A stretch of DNA of 64,000 nucleotides from Phytohabitans sp052068095 (GTDB lineage: Bacteria > Actinomycetota > Actinomycetes > Mycobacteriales > Micromonosporaceae). The DNA lies in NCBI RefSeq assembly GCF_052068095.1, contig NZ_JBQHDG010000017.1, positions 186,001 to 250,000 on the forward strand, written 5' to 3'. The first letter of the stretch is position 1. Each line of letters begins with the position of its first letter. Below, one piece after another: positions 1 to 7,523 of the stretch. A model generated the notes under the pieces. That model saw only the letters and a program-made list of their open reading frames with translations. It was not told the origin of the DNA and made no database searches. The translations under genes were made by a program, and so were the position numbers.

Positions 1-2
1 CG

Positions 3-689
3 GCGGGCGCGCTGCTGGCGTTCCTCGCGGTGGGGAGCGCCGCGCTCGCCGCCCTCGCCGGGGTCATCCCGCGCCGGCCGGGCCCCGCCGGCGAGCGTCC
101 GGCGGGCGGCGACGGCGCCCGCCGCGACCTGCCGGCCGCGCGCACCATCATCGGCGCGCACGTCGGGTACATGGCCTGCATGGGCGCGATGTGGGTGCTG
201 CTGCCCGCGTTCGCCGCGACGGCCGGCAGCCCGGGCGCGGCCGGCGTCCTCGTGACGGTGTGGTCGGTCGCCAGCCTCGCCGGTGGTGTGCTGCGCGCGG
301 CGACGAACCGGCGACCCAGCGGCGGCGCCACGTACCTCACCCTGCTGGCCGCCCTGGCGGTCACGGCGGTGGCCCTGCCGCTGCCCGGCACGGTGCCGCG
401 GATGGCGTTGGCGGTCGCCCTCTTCGGCCTGCCGCTGGCGTCGTTTCTGGCGGTCACCGACGAGCTGCTGGCGCGGGCGGTGCCGCCGCCGCACACCGCC
501 GAGGCGTACGGCTGGCTCCAGACCGCCGGCCAGCTCGGCGTCGCGGCGGGTGCCTCGGCCGCGGGCCAGCTCAGCGACCGCGCCGGCACGGCGGCCGCGT
601 TCGTGTTCGTGCCGGCCGCGCTGTGCGCCGCGCTGGCGTTCGCGGCCAGCCGCCGGCGAACCCTGCGGCTGACCGCCGGCTCGGCCTGA
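3..689 (+). CDS. MFS transporter, C-terminal part (cut by window edge)
   Basis: The frame is open from the first bases of the window, so the true start lies upstream and only about 228 residues are visible. What remains reads as the second half of a 12-helix major facilitator: a short arginine/glycine-rich cytoplasmic loop, then about six hydrophobic helices (for example around YMACMGAMWVLLPAFAA and FGLPLASFLAV), ending in a basic tail (SRRRTLRL). The likely role is proton-driven efflux of a small molecule; the substrate cannot be told. It ends 4 bp before the stop of the convergent gene at 694. GTG codons such as the one at 30 are internal. Confidence 0.75.
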   Translation, partial: AGALLAFLAVGSAALAALAGVIPRRPGPAGERPAGGDGARRDLPAARTIIGAHVGYMACMGAMWVLLPAFAATAGSPGAAGVLVTVWSVASLAGGVLRAATNRRPSGGATYLTLLAALAVTAVALPLPGTVPRMALAVALFGLPLASFLAVTDELLARAVPPPHTAEAYGWLQTAGQLGVAAGASAAGQLSDRAGTAAAFVFVPAALCAALAFAASRRRTLRLTAGSA

Positions 690-693
690 GAGG

Positions 694-1014
694 TCAGGAC
701 AGGGCGCGCTGTAGCTCGGCCTTGCTCATGCTCGACCGGCCCTTGATGTCGCGCTTCTTCGCCTCGTTGTACAGCTGCTCCTTCGTGCGCCCCTGCGCGC
801 CGCTGTGCGAGCGCTGGCCGCCCCGGCGGCTGGCCGACATGTCCTTCGTGGACGAACGGCTGGCGGTGCGGGACTCGCCGGCCTGGGCGCGCTCCTTGTT
901 GACGGTGCGGGCGGCGATCTCCTTGGCGCGCTTGGTGGAGGCGCCGCGCTTCTTGGCGCTGTCCTTGATGTGCTCGTACTGGCGTTCCCGTTTGGGGCTC
1001 GATCCTGCGGGCAT
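694..1014 (-). CDS. Small basic Rho-N-domain protein (plasmid-stabilisation/KGG-like)
   Basis: A 106-residue, very basic and soluble protein. The N-terminal half has the YEHIKDSAKKRG and TKRAKEIAARTVNKERA segments typical of a widespread actinobacterial family annotated as plasmid stabilisation protein. The last 35 residues (TKEQLYNEAKKRDIKGRSSMSKAELQRAL) form a Rho N-terminal/SAP-like helical motif, which in other proteins contacts nucleic acid. The ATG at 1014 follows a GGAGG-type site in the 17-bp gap after the SDR gene, so the two are probably one transcript. Linkage to a stress-type dehydrogenase suggests a stress-survival role; no enzymatic activity is expected. Confidence 0.75.
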   Translation of the reverse strand: MPAGSSPKRERQYEHIKDSAKKRGASTKRAKEIAARTVNKERAQAGESRTASRSSTKDMSASRRGGQRSHSGAQGRTKEQLYNEAKKRDIKGRSSMSKAELQRALS

Positions 1015-1031
1015 GGCCGCCTCCTTGGTAC

Positions 1032-1880
1032 TCAGAGAATGGGTTTGCCTCCGGTGACCGGAACGACCGCGCCGGAGATGTAGCTGCCCTCGTCGGAGGC
1101 GAGCAGCACGTACGCCGGCGCCACCTCCTTGGGCTCGCCCGCGCGGCCGAGCGGCGTGTTCTGGCCGAACTTCTCGACGTGCTCGGGCGGCATCGTCGAC
1201 GGGATCAGCGGGGTCCAGATCGGGCCGGGCGCGACGGCGTTCACGCGGATGCCGCGCCCGCCGAGCATCTGGGCCAGGCCGGCGGTGAAGTTGGCGATGG
1301 CGCCCTTCGTGGTCGCGTAGGGCAGCAGCGTCGGCTTCGGCATGTCGTAGTTGACCGAGCTGGTGTTGATGATCGACGCCCCCTCGCCCATGTGCGGCAG
1401 CGCGGCCTTCACGATCCGGAACATCGCGGTGATGTTGATGTCGAACGTGCGCGTCCACTCCTCGTCGCTGATCTCCTCGAGGGTCTCGTGGGTCATCTGG
1501 AACGCCGCGTTGTTGACCAGCACGTCGATCCCGCCGAACTCGGCGACCGCGCGGTCGACGAGTTCGTGGCAGTGGTCGCGGTCGGCGAGGTCGCCCGGCA
1601 CCAGCACGGCCCGGCGGCCCGCCTCCTCGACGAGCTTGGCGGTCTCCGCGGCGTCGTCGTGCTCGCTGAGGTAGGCGATCAGCACGTCGGCGCCCTCGCG
1701 GGCGAACGCGATCGCGACGGCGCGGCCGATGCCGCTGTCGCCGCCGGTGACGACCGTGCGCTTGCCCTCGAGGCGACCGGAACCGCGGTAGGACTCCTCG
1801 CCGTGGTCGGGCTTGCGGCGCATGGCGGTCAGCGTGCCGGGCGGCTCCTGCCGCGGCTCGGACTTCTGCTGGTCAGACAT
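1032..1880 (-). CDS. SDR-family NAD(P)-dependent oxidoreductase (YghA/GSP39-like)
   Basis: A 282-residue short-chain dehydrogenase with a roughly 40-residue N-terminal extension (EPPGTLTAMRRKPDHGEESYRGSGRLEGK) characteristic of the general-stress-protein-39/YghA subgroup. The cofactor motif is TGGDSGIG, the NNAA motif follows strand 4, and the active site is a Ser with YATTK (Tyr-x3-Lys). The C-terminus has the usual PLGRAGEP...YISG segment. It probably reduces or oxidises a small aldehyde, sugar or alcohol; members are often called glucose 1-dehydrogenase without proof. It leads a two-gene unit with the basic protein downstream and is divergent from the hydrolase at 1955. Confidence 0.85.
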   Translation of the reverse strand: MSDQQKSEPRQEPPGTLTAMRRKPDHGEESYRGSGRLEGKRTVVTGGDSGIGRAVAIAFAREGADVLIAYLSEHDDAAETAKLVEEAGRRAVLVPGDLADRDHCHELVDRAVAEFGGIDVLVNNAAFQMTHETLEEISDEEWTRTFDINITAMFRIVKAALPHMGEGASIINTSSVNYDMPKPTLLPYATTKGAIANFTAGLAQMLGGRGIRVNAVAPGPIWTPLIPSTMPPEHVEKFGQNTPLGRAGEPKEVAPAYVLLASDEGSYISGAVVPVTGGKPIL

Positions 1881-1954
1881 GCTTTTTCCATATCCGGGCC
1901 GGGCTTTCTTAAACCCGATGACGGCTGGGCGCCGGCTATCTAGGGTCGTGGTCG

Positions 1955-2713
1955 ATGACGATCGCGTATGACGTGGCCGGGAGCGGCCGCACAGTTGTCC
2001 TGCTGCACTCGACGGTCTGCGACCGGCGGATGTGGGATCCGCAGGTGCCGGCCCTGGTCGATGCCGGCTACCGCGCGGTCCGCGCCGACCTGCGCGGCTT
2101 CGGCGAGACCCCGATGCCCGACCGGCCCTACAACAACGCTGACGACGTGGTCGAGGTGCTGGACGAGGTCGGCGGCGGACCCGTGGCGGTGGTGGCGGCC
2201 TCCGGCGGCGGCCGGGTCGGGCTGGAGCTGGCCGCCCGCTGGCCGGCGCGGGTGACCGCGCTGATGCTGGTGAACACCGCGCTGGCCGGCCACGAGCCGA
2301 GCCCGGCGCTGGCCGCGTTCGACGCCCGCGAGGAGGAGCTCTTCGACGCGGGCGACGTCGCCGGCGCCACCGAGCTCAACGTGGCGACCTGGCTCGGCCC
2401 GCACGCCGACGAGGCGGTCCGGGCGAAGGTGCGGGAGATGCAGCGCCACGCCTTCGACGTGCAGCTCGCGGCTGCCGAGGAGTTTGCCCAGGTCAGGGTG
2501 GCCTACGAGGTCTCGGCCGTCACCGCCCGGACGCTGCTGCTCTCCGGCGTCCACGACCTGCCCGACTTCGGGCAGATCGCGGACGAGCTGGCCGGCCGGC
2601 TGCCGCGCGCCCGTCACGTGCCGCTCGACTGGGCCGGACACCTGCCCAGCCTGGAGCGGCCGGACGCCTTCAACGCGCTGCTGGTCGACTTTCTGCGCGC
2701 CGGCGATGCCTGA
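1955..2713 (+). CDS. Alpha/beta-fold hydrolase
   Basis: A 252-residue alpha/beta hydrolase. Strand order and spacing are typical: the VVLLHS oxyanion region, the DLRGFGET loop, the nucleophile elbow AASGGGRVG, an acidic residue near SGVHDLPDF and a catalytic histidine in DWAGHLPSLERP. The elbow SGGG departs from the usual GxSxG by having Ala before Ser, but Ser is kept. A TAGGGT -10 box at 1941-1946 lies 8 nt before the ATG, so the message is probably leaderless. The substrate is unknown; 3-oxoadipate enol-lactonase-like annotations would be common for this type but are not supported by context. Confidence 0.8.
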   Translation: MTIAYDVAGSGRTVVLLHSTVCDRRMWDPQVPALVDAGYRAVRADLRGFGETPMPDRPYNNADDVVEVLDEVGGGPVAVVAASGGGRVGLELAARWPARVTALMLVNTALAGHEPSPALAAFDAREEELFDAGDVAGATELNVATWLGPHADEAVRAKVREMQRHAFDVQLAAAEEFAQVRVAYEVSAVTARTLLLSGVHDLPDFGQIADELAGRLPRARHVPLDWAGHLPSLERPDAFNALLVDFLRAGDA

Positions 2714-2758
2714 CCGCGCGAGCCGCGTCGCGGTCGCCGACCGCGGCTGAGCGACCGC

Positions 2759-3130
2759 TCAGCCGTTGGGGCGGGACTCCATCGCCTGAAGCGACCAGCT
2801 GTTGCCGTCGGGGTCGCGGAAGTAGACGAAATTGCCCCACGGCTGCGGGTCGACCTCGCTGGCCTCGACGCCCGCGTCGAGCAGCTGCTTGCGGGCCGCC
2901 TCGGCGTCGGCGACCACGACCTGGATCTCCTGGGTGCCGGGCGTCTTCTCGGTGATGCCGTCGCCGATCACGATGGAGCAGGCCGAACCGGGCGGGGTCA
3001 GCTGCACGAAGCGCAGCCCTTCCTGCACCTTGTGGTCGTGGTCGGCGTTGAAGCCCACCTTGACGTAGAAGTCTTTCGCCCGGTCGATGTCGGTGACCGG
3101 GACCGGGATGAGTTCGATCTTCCAATCCAT
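2759..3130 (-). CDS. VOC-superfamily (glyoxalase/bleomycin-resistance fold) protein
   Basis: A 123-residue single VOC domain with two beta-alpha-beta-beta-beta halves: an N-terminal IELIPVPVTDIDRAKDFY and a C-terminal YFRDPDGNSWSLQ, the signature of this fold. It is a likely metal-dependent lyase, dioxygenase or binding protein; the substrate is unknown. I chose the ATG at 3130 over one at 3160 because a TAGGGT -10 box (3143-3138 on this strand) stands 7 nt upstream, a leaderless arrangement seen repeatedly in this window. It follows the MFS gene on the same strand but seems to have its own promoter. Confidence 0.8.
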   Translation of the reverse strand: MDWKIELIPVPVTDIDRAKDFYVKVGFNADHDHKVQEGLRFVQLTPPGSACSIVIGDGITEKTPGTQEIQVVVADAEAARKQLLDAGVEASEVDPQPWGNFVYFRDPDGNSWSLQAMESRPNG

Positions 3131-3166
3131 GCCCCTCACCCTAGGGCGGTGGTGTGACATCCGGGC

Positions 3167-4345
3167 TCAGGTCACCGGCATTGACTCGGCCGGGAGGCGG
3201 CGGGCGAGCAGGCGGTACAGGCCGGCGCTCGCGGCGATGACCACCGGCGCCAGCACGAACCCCGCCGCCACGCCGCCCGTCCGGTCCAGGATGGCGCCGT
3301 CGAGCGCGGCCCCCAGCGCCGCCCCGCTGGTGAACGCCGTCGCCACCCACGCGAACGCCTCCGCCGCCGTGCCGCTGGGCGCGATCCGGTCCACCGTCAC
3401 GAACGTGGCGGTCAGCAGCGGCGGCAGCGCCAGCCCGGAAACCACCGCGAGCGGCAGCATCACCGGCGGGGCGGCGGCGAGCACCAGCGGCAGGTACCCG
3501 GCGGCCAGCGCGGCGGCGATCCACGGCGCGTACCGCTCGGGCAGCTTGACGCGGGTGTTGACGAGGCCGCCGACCAGCGCGCCGGTGGCCTGGGCGGCGA
3601 GCAGCCAGCCGGCCCACGCGCGGTCGCCGGCGTCCTCGGCCAGCCGGGTGACCGCCACCGGCAGCGAGCCGACGCCGGCGCCGACCAGCACGACCGCGAC
3701 CAGCAGCAGGCGCAGCGGGATGGAGCGCAGCGGGCCGGCCCAGTGCCGTTCGGCGGCGACGCCACGCCACCGCCGCACGGCCGGCGTGGTGACGAACCAG
3801 GCGGTGCCGAGCACCTGGAGCGCGGCGGTCGCGTACAGCCCGGCGGCCGGGCCGCCCGCACCGATCGCCGCGACCGACACCAGCGGCCCGACGATGAAGA
3901 TCAGCTCCTGGACGGCGATGTCCAGCGAGTACGCGGTGTGCACCCGCGACTCGGGCAGCAGGTCGCGCCAAAGCACCCGCAGGCCGGACTCGAACGGCGG
4001 CGCGCCGGCACCGGCAAGCAGCGCGGCCGGCACGGCCAGGCCGAGCGGCGGTTCGCCGGCGGCGAGGGCCAGGAAGCCCGCGGTCGACACCGCCACCCCG
4101 GCCAGCATGACCGGCGGCTGCCGCCACCGGTCGGCGATCCGCGCCAGCATCGGGCCGCCGGCGGCCAGCCCGACCGTGTACACGGCGACGAGCAGTCCGG
4201 CGACGCCGATCGACCAGCGCTCGCGGGCGAAGAGCAGCAGCGCGACAGGTGAGGACGCGAGCGGGATGCGGCCGACGGTGCTGGCGGCGAGCACCCGGGC
4301 GACCTGGGCGACGCGCAGCACGGCAAGCACGCCCGAGTTGGACAT
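3167..4345 (-). CDS. MFS transporter
   Basis: About 392 residues with roughly twelve hydrophobic helices and the glycine/alanine-rich pattern of actinobacterial MFS exporters. The first half includes YTVGLAAGGPMLARIADRW, a form of the loop 2-3 signature (GxLaDrxG-like). The start is the ATG at 4345 (MSNSGVLAVLRVAQVAR), because GGGGAG lies 9 nt upstream; a longer frame to 4378 lacks a site. The substrate is unknown. It is divergent from the small reading frame and winged-helix gene beyond. Confidence 0.8.
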   Translation of the reverse strand: MSNSGVLAVLRVAQVARVLAASTVGRIPLASSPVALLLFARERWSIGVAGLLVAVYTVGLAAGGPMLARIADRWRQPPVMLAGVAVSTAGFLALAAGEPPLGLAVPAALLAGAGAPPFESGLRVLWRDLLPESRVHTAYSLDIAVQELIFIVGPLVSVAAIGAGGPAAGLYATAALQVLGTAWFVTTPAVRRWRGVAAERHWAGPLRSIPLRLLLVAVVLVGAGVGSLPVAVTRLAEDAGDRAWAGWLLAAQATGALVGGLVNTRVKLPERYAPWIAAALAAGYLPLVLAAAPPVMLPLAVVSGLALPPLLTATFVTVDRIAPSGTAAEAFAWVATAFTSGAALGAALDGAILDRTGGVAAGFVLAPVVIAASAGLYRLLARRLPAESMPVT

Positions 4346-4396
4346 GACGAATACTCCCCGACTTATCGGCGCGAACAAGCGATAAAACGGGAGAGC

Positions 4397-4486
4397 CTAA
4401 GGAGCGAAGTCGCCGCGCTCGTGGTCGTTGCCGTAGAGCGGGAGGTCAGGCGTGATCCACTGGCGGAAGGCACAGCGCGAGATCAC
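4397..4486 (-). CDS. Candidate small protein, 29 residues
   Basis: A short GTG-started frame in the 190-bp gap between the MFS gene and the winged-helix gene. It encodes a peptide with the segments ISRCAFRQWITPDLP and YGNDHERGDFAP. Nearly every codon ends in G or C, including rare-composition residues (Trp, Tyr, His, Cys), which is the bias of real genes here. The frame stays open upstream of the GTG for another 14 or more codons, so this may be the tail of a larger or decayed gene. A GGGGCGGGG stretch precedes the start. I do not recognise the family. Confidence 0.4.
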   Translation of the reverse strand: MISRCAFRQWITPDLPLYGNDHERGDFAP

Positions 4487-4538
4487 CGCGTCACCGTACC
4501 CCGCCCCGGTTGTCGGGGGCCAGGCATAACCTGTCGCC

Positions 4539-5657
4539 GTGACCGTCCACGAGCTTTCGCGGCAGGAGGCCCGCCGCGTCGCCGTGAGCGCGCAGCTCCT
4601 CGACGCCGGGCGGCCGTCCGACCTGATGGAGGTCGTGCGCCACCTGACGTTCCTCCAGGTCGACTGGACCGCCGCCGTCGCGCCGAGCGCCGACCTCGTG
4701 CTGTGGAGCCGCCTCGGCTCGGCCTACCGGCCGGCGGAGCTGGCGCGGGCGCTGGAAAGGCGTGAGCTCGTCGACCTGCACGCCAGGATCCGGCCGCGCG
4801 AGGACCTCGCGCTCTACACCGCCGAGATGGCCGCCTGGGAGACGCGCACCGGCCTCAAGGACTGGGAGGTCGCCCAGCGCGGATGGGTGCGCGCCAACGA
4901 TGCCTGCCGCCGCGACATCCTCGCCCGGCTCGACGTCGACGGGCCGCTGCCGGCCTCGGCGTTCCCGGACACGTGCGCGGTCAAGTGGGGCTCCTCGGGG
5001 TGGAACAACGACCGCAACGTCGGCATGCTGCTCGGCTTCATGGTGCGGCGCGGCGAGGTCGCGGTCGCCGGCTTCGACGGGCGGGAACGGCTGTGGGATC
5101 TGGCCTCCCGGGTGTATCCGGGAAATGTCGTGCCGGAGGCGGAGGCGGTGCGGATCCGCGGCGAGCGGCTGCTGCGTTCCCTGGGCATCGTCCGGGCCAG
5201 GCAGCCGGAGACGCAGGTGGAGCGGGCCTACCACCTGAGCGAGGTGGGCGAGCCGGCCCGGATCGAGGGGGTCAAGGGCGTGTGGCGGGTCGACCCGGCG
5301 CGGCTGGGCCGGCCGTTCGAGGGGCGGGCGGCGCTGCTGTCGCCGCTCGACCGGCTCGTCTTCGACCGCAAGCGGGTGCTGGAGCTCTTCGAGTTCGACT
5401 ACGCCGTGGAGATGTACAAGCCGGCGGCGAAGCGCCGTTGGGGCTATTACGCGCTGCCGATCCTCTACGGCGACCGCCTGGTCGGCAAGCTCGACGCCAC
5501 CGCCGACCGCAAGGCCTGGATGCTGCGGGTCGACGCGATCCACCAGGACGTCCCGTTCACGAAGGCGATGACCGCGGCGGTGACCGCCGAGATCGCGGAT
5601 CTGGCCCGCTGGCTCGGCCTCCCGCTCGACCTACCGGCCGAGCTGGCGCGGCGCTGA
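4539..5657 (+). CDS. Winged-helix DNA glycosylase-like protein (YcaQ/AlkX family, HTH_42)
   Basis: A 372-residue protein of the HTH_42 family, whose characterised members (AlkZ, E. coli YcaQ/AlkX) unhook DNA interstrand crosslinks and excise alkylated bases. The N-terminal segment LTFLQVDWTAAVAPSADLVLWSRLG carries a Gln-x-Asp triad (QVD) in the position of the catalytic motif, matching the AlkX-type QxD rather than the AlkZ-type QxQ. Tandem winged helices and a C-terminal beta domain (DRLVFDRKRVLELFEFDYAVEMY...YGDRLVGKLD) follow. A TAACCT box at 4527-4532 lies 6 nt before the GTG: leaderless. Such proteins can also sit in antibiotic clusters as self-protection; no cluster is visible here. Confidence 0.8.
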   Translation: MTVHELSRQEARRVAVSAQLLDAGRPSDLMEVVRHLTFLQVDWTAAVAPSADLVLWSRLGSAYRPAELARALERRELVDLHARIRPREDLALYTAEMAAWETRTGLKDWEVAQRGWVRANDACRRDILARLDVDGPLPASAFPDTCAVKWGSSGWNNDRNVGMLLGFMVRRGEVAVAGFDGRERLWDLASRVYPGNVVPEAEAVRIRGERLLRSLGIVRARQPETQVERAYHLSEVGEPARIEGVKGVWRVDPARLGRPFEGRAALLSPLDRLVFDRKRVLELFEFDYAVEMYKPAAKRRWGYYALPILYGDRLVGKLDATADRKAWMLRVDAIHQDVPFTKAMTAAVTAEIADLARWLGLPLDLPAELARR

Positions 5658-6194
5658 GCGGCGGGGCGCGCCGGCGGCGAGCCAGGTCTCGACGCTGCGC
5701 GCGTACGCCTCGACGAGCACCGCCTCGGCGCGATGACCGGTGATCAGCGCGACGGCCTCGGCGGCTGAGCGGCCGCGCAGGCGCAGCACCGCGTACGCCA
5801 GCATCACCGACCGGCGGCGGCCTTGGTGGCAGTGGATGAGCACGCCCGCCTCGCCGTCGCCGGCCAGCACGTCGGCGGCGAAGTGCGCGGCCGCGGACCA
5901 CAGCCGCGGGCGCTGGTACTGGCCGAAGTCGAGCAGCGGCACGTGCACCACCCGGCCCGGCCCGAAGAGCGCGCGCTCGACGGCCAGGTCCTGCGACACC
6001 CAGATCTGGGCGCGGGAACGGCAGTTGACCACGTGGGTGACGCCCTGGGCGGGCAGGTCGGGCAGGGCGGCGGCGAGCGGCAGGTTGCCGACCGCGATCC
6101 GCTCGTCGCCGATCCAGCTCAATGGTGCCGAGGCCCGGTCGGGCCGGTAGAACCTGGTGCTGTAGCGGTAGTACCGCTCCCGCCACGTGAACAT
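5631..6194 (-). CDS. Dual-specificity protein phosphatase
   Basis: A 187-residue protein with the cysteine-phosphatase loop HCHQGRRRS (His-Cys-x5-Arg-Ser), preceded by VPLLDFGQYQ, where an aspartate could act as general acid, and by an N-terminal WIGDERIAVGNLP segment typical of atypical dual-specificity phosphatases. It probably removes phosphate from Tyr/Ser/Thr or from a phosphorylated small molecule in the cytoplasm. Its last 27 bp overlap the convergent winged-helix gene. A TACTCT box (6206-6201 on this strand) sits 6 nt before the ATG, suggesting a leaderless transcript. Confidence 0.8.
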   Translation of the reverse strand: MFTWRERYYRYSTRFYRPDRASAPLSWIGDERIAVGNLPLAAALPDLPAQGVTHVVNCRSRAQIWVSQDLAVERALFGPGRVVHVPLLDFGQYQRPRLWSAAAHFAADVLAGDGEAGVLIHCHQGRRRSVMLAYAVLRLRGRSAAEAVALITGHRAEAVLVEAYARSVETWLAAGAPRRSAPRQLGR

Positions 6195-6212
6195 GGATCA
6201 AGAGTAGGCACG

Positions 6213-7379
6213 TCACGCCCGCCGGTGGATGTGGCCGCTGACGAACATGCGGTTGACCGCGACCTCCAGCACCGCCGGCAGCTCCTGCTCGAACACCTGG
6301 CGGCTGGGGATGTTCGCGCGGTAGAGCTCGTCGTAGTCGGACCTGCCGCGGAAGATCCGGCGGCACTCCTCGGAGAGCCGGCGCCAGTGCGCCACGGTCT
6401 CCCGGTCGTCGAGGGCGCGCGGGATCAGCACGGCCGTGGTCGGCTCGCGCGCGCGAATGTCGCGGGCGTTGTACGCGGTCAGAACCTGGGTGGCCGCCTC
6501 GACCTCGGTCACCCACGGGTCGACCAGGAGCACCACGATCTGGTTGTGCTGGCCGGCCATCTCGGCCCGCTGCGGCAGCTCCTCCAGGTCGGCCACCCGC
6601 GCGGCGAAGCCGTGGCTCTCCGCGAGGCCCGACGCGAACTCGGCCAGCGGGCGAGGGTCGTCCGGATGGTAGGGCGCCCAGTCGCGCGGGCGGTCGCCGT
6701 AGAAGTGCCGATCGGAGCGGACCGCCAGCGCGCCGCCGCGGGTCAGCGCCGCGACGACGAAGTGGACGGTGAGGGGGTCGAGGGTGGGCGGCTCGGCGCG
6801 GACCGGCTCCGGCGCGTGGAAGACGCTCGGCGCGCTCTCCAGGTCGGGATACCGGTGCCCGACCGGGATCGGGTGCGCCTCGGCGCTCTCCACGATCTGG
6901 CCGGCCAGCTCGAACACGAACTCCCGGTAGGCGTCCTGGTGGCGCTGGAGCCGCATCAGCTGGCGTACGGACGTGTCGCCGACCAGGTCGGAGGAGAACT
7001 GCAGGCGGCCCGCGACCGGATGCATCTTGCCGGGCGGGAGGGGCACCCAGAGCAGGGGTTTGAGGACCGACGGCTCGAGGCCCGTGTCGTCCTCGTAGCG
7101 CGCCACGCGATCGGCGAAGATCTGCCACTCCTGACCGCACGGGCGGCTCAGGAAATAGCGCGGCGAGAGCAGGGCCACGAACGAACGGCTCTGGGCCAAG
7201 GCCTCGACGAGCTCGCCCGCCCATATCGTGCCCGCCTTCATGCGGGCGTCGATGAACCCGACCTCGGCGTCTTTGTGCAGGCCGGCGCGGACCCGCACCT
7301 CCACGCTGAGGTCGTTGTAGAACTGCCGGACCAGGTCGTCTTCGTCGCCGCGCGCGTAGCTGAGAAAGAAGTACAGCAA
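6213..7379 (-). CDS. TIR-like FxsC-family protein
   Basis: A 388-residue protein. The N-terminus LYFFLSYARGDEDDLVRQFYNDL and the following VGFIDARM...SFVALLSPRYFLSRPCGQEW belong to the TIR-like domain known from FxsC, a component of the FxSxx-COOH radical-SAM peptide system of actinomycetes. The remainder holds a second Rossmann-like region (VLLVDPWVTE...AVLIPRALDD) and a C-terminal FRGRSDYDELYRANIPSR segment. The start is TTG at 7379, supported by GGGAG 8 nt upstream. No radical SAM protein, TPR partner or peptide ending in FxSxx is nearby, so it is either an orphan or a stand-alone signalling or NAD-processing TIR protein; function unknown. Confidence 0.7.
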   Translation of the reverse strand: MLYFFLSYARGDEDDLVRQFYNDLSVEVRVRAGLHKDAEVGFIDARMKAGTIWAGELVEALAQSRSFVALLSPRYFLSRPCGQEWQIFADRVARYEDDTGLEPSVLKPLLWVPLPPGKMHPVAGRLQFSSDLVGDTSVRQLMRLQRHQDAYREFVFELAGQIVESAEAHPIPVGHRYPDLESAPSVFHAPEPVRAEPPTLDPLTVHFVVAALTRGGALAVRSDRHFYGDRPRDWAPYHPDDPRPLAEFASGLAESHGFAARVADLEELPQRAEMAGQHNQIVVLLVDPWVTEVEAATQVLTAYNARDIRAREPTTAVLIPRALDDRETVAHWRRLSEECRRIFRGRSDYDELYRANIPSRQVFEQELPAVLEVAVNRMFVSGHIHRRA

Positions 7380-7523
7380 ACCGCGCTCCCTCGGCCTCGG
7401 AGGTGCCCCATACGCGACGTCGCGCCGATTATCCCCAGATTCACGTTCGTCCGACAGACGCGTTTACGGGGTGGGCGGCGTCTTTGACCTCGGGTGGCAC
7501 GACCCCGCACGATGTCTGGTGTG

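Noticed and set aside
694..1458. Long minus-strand frame extending the small Rho-N protein upstream through the SDR gene
   Set aside because: The upstream part is an Arg-rich shadow of the dehydrogenase; the real start is the ATG at 1014 with its own site.
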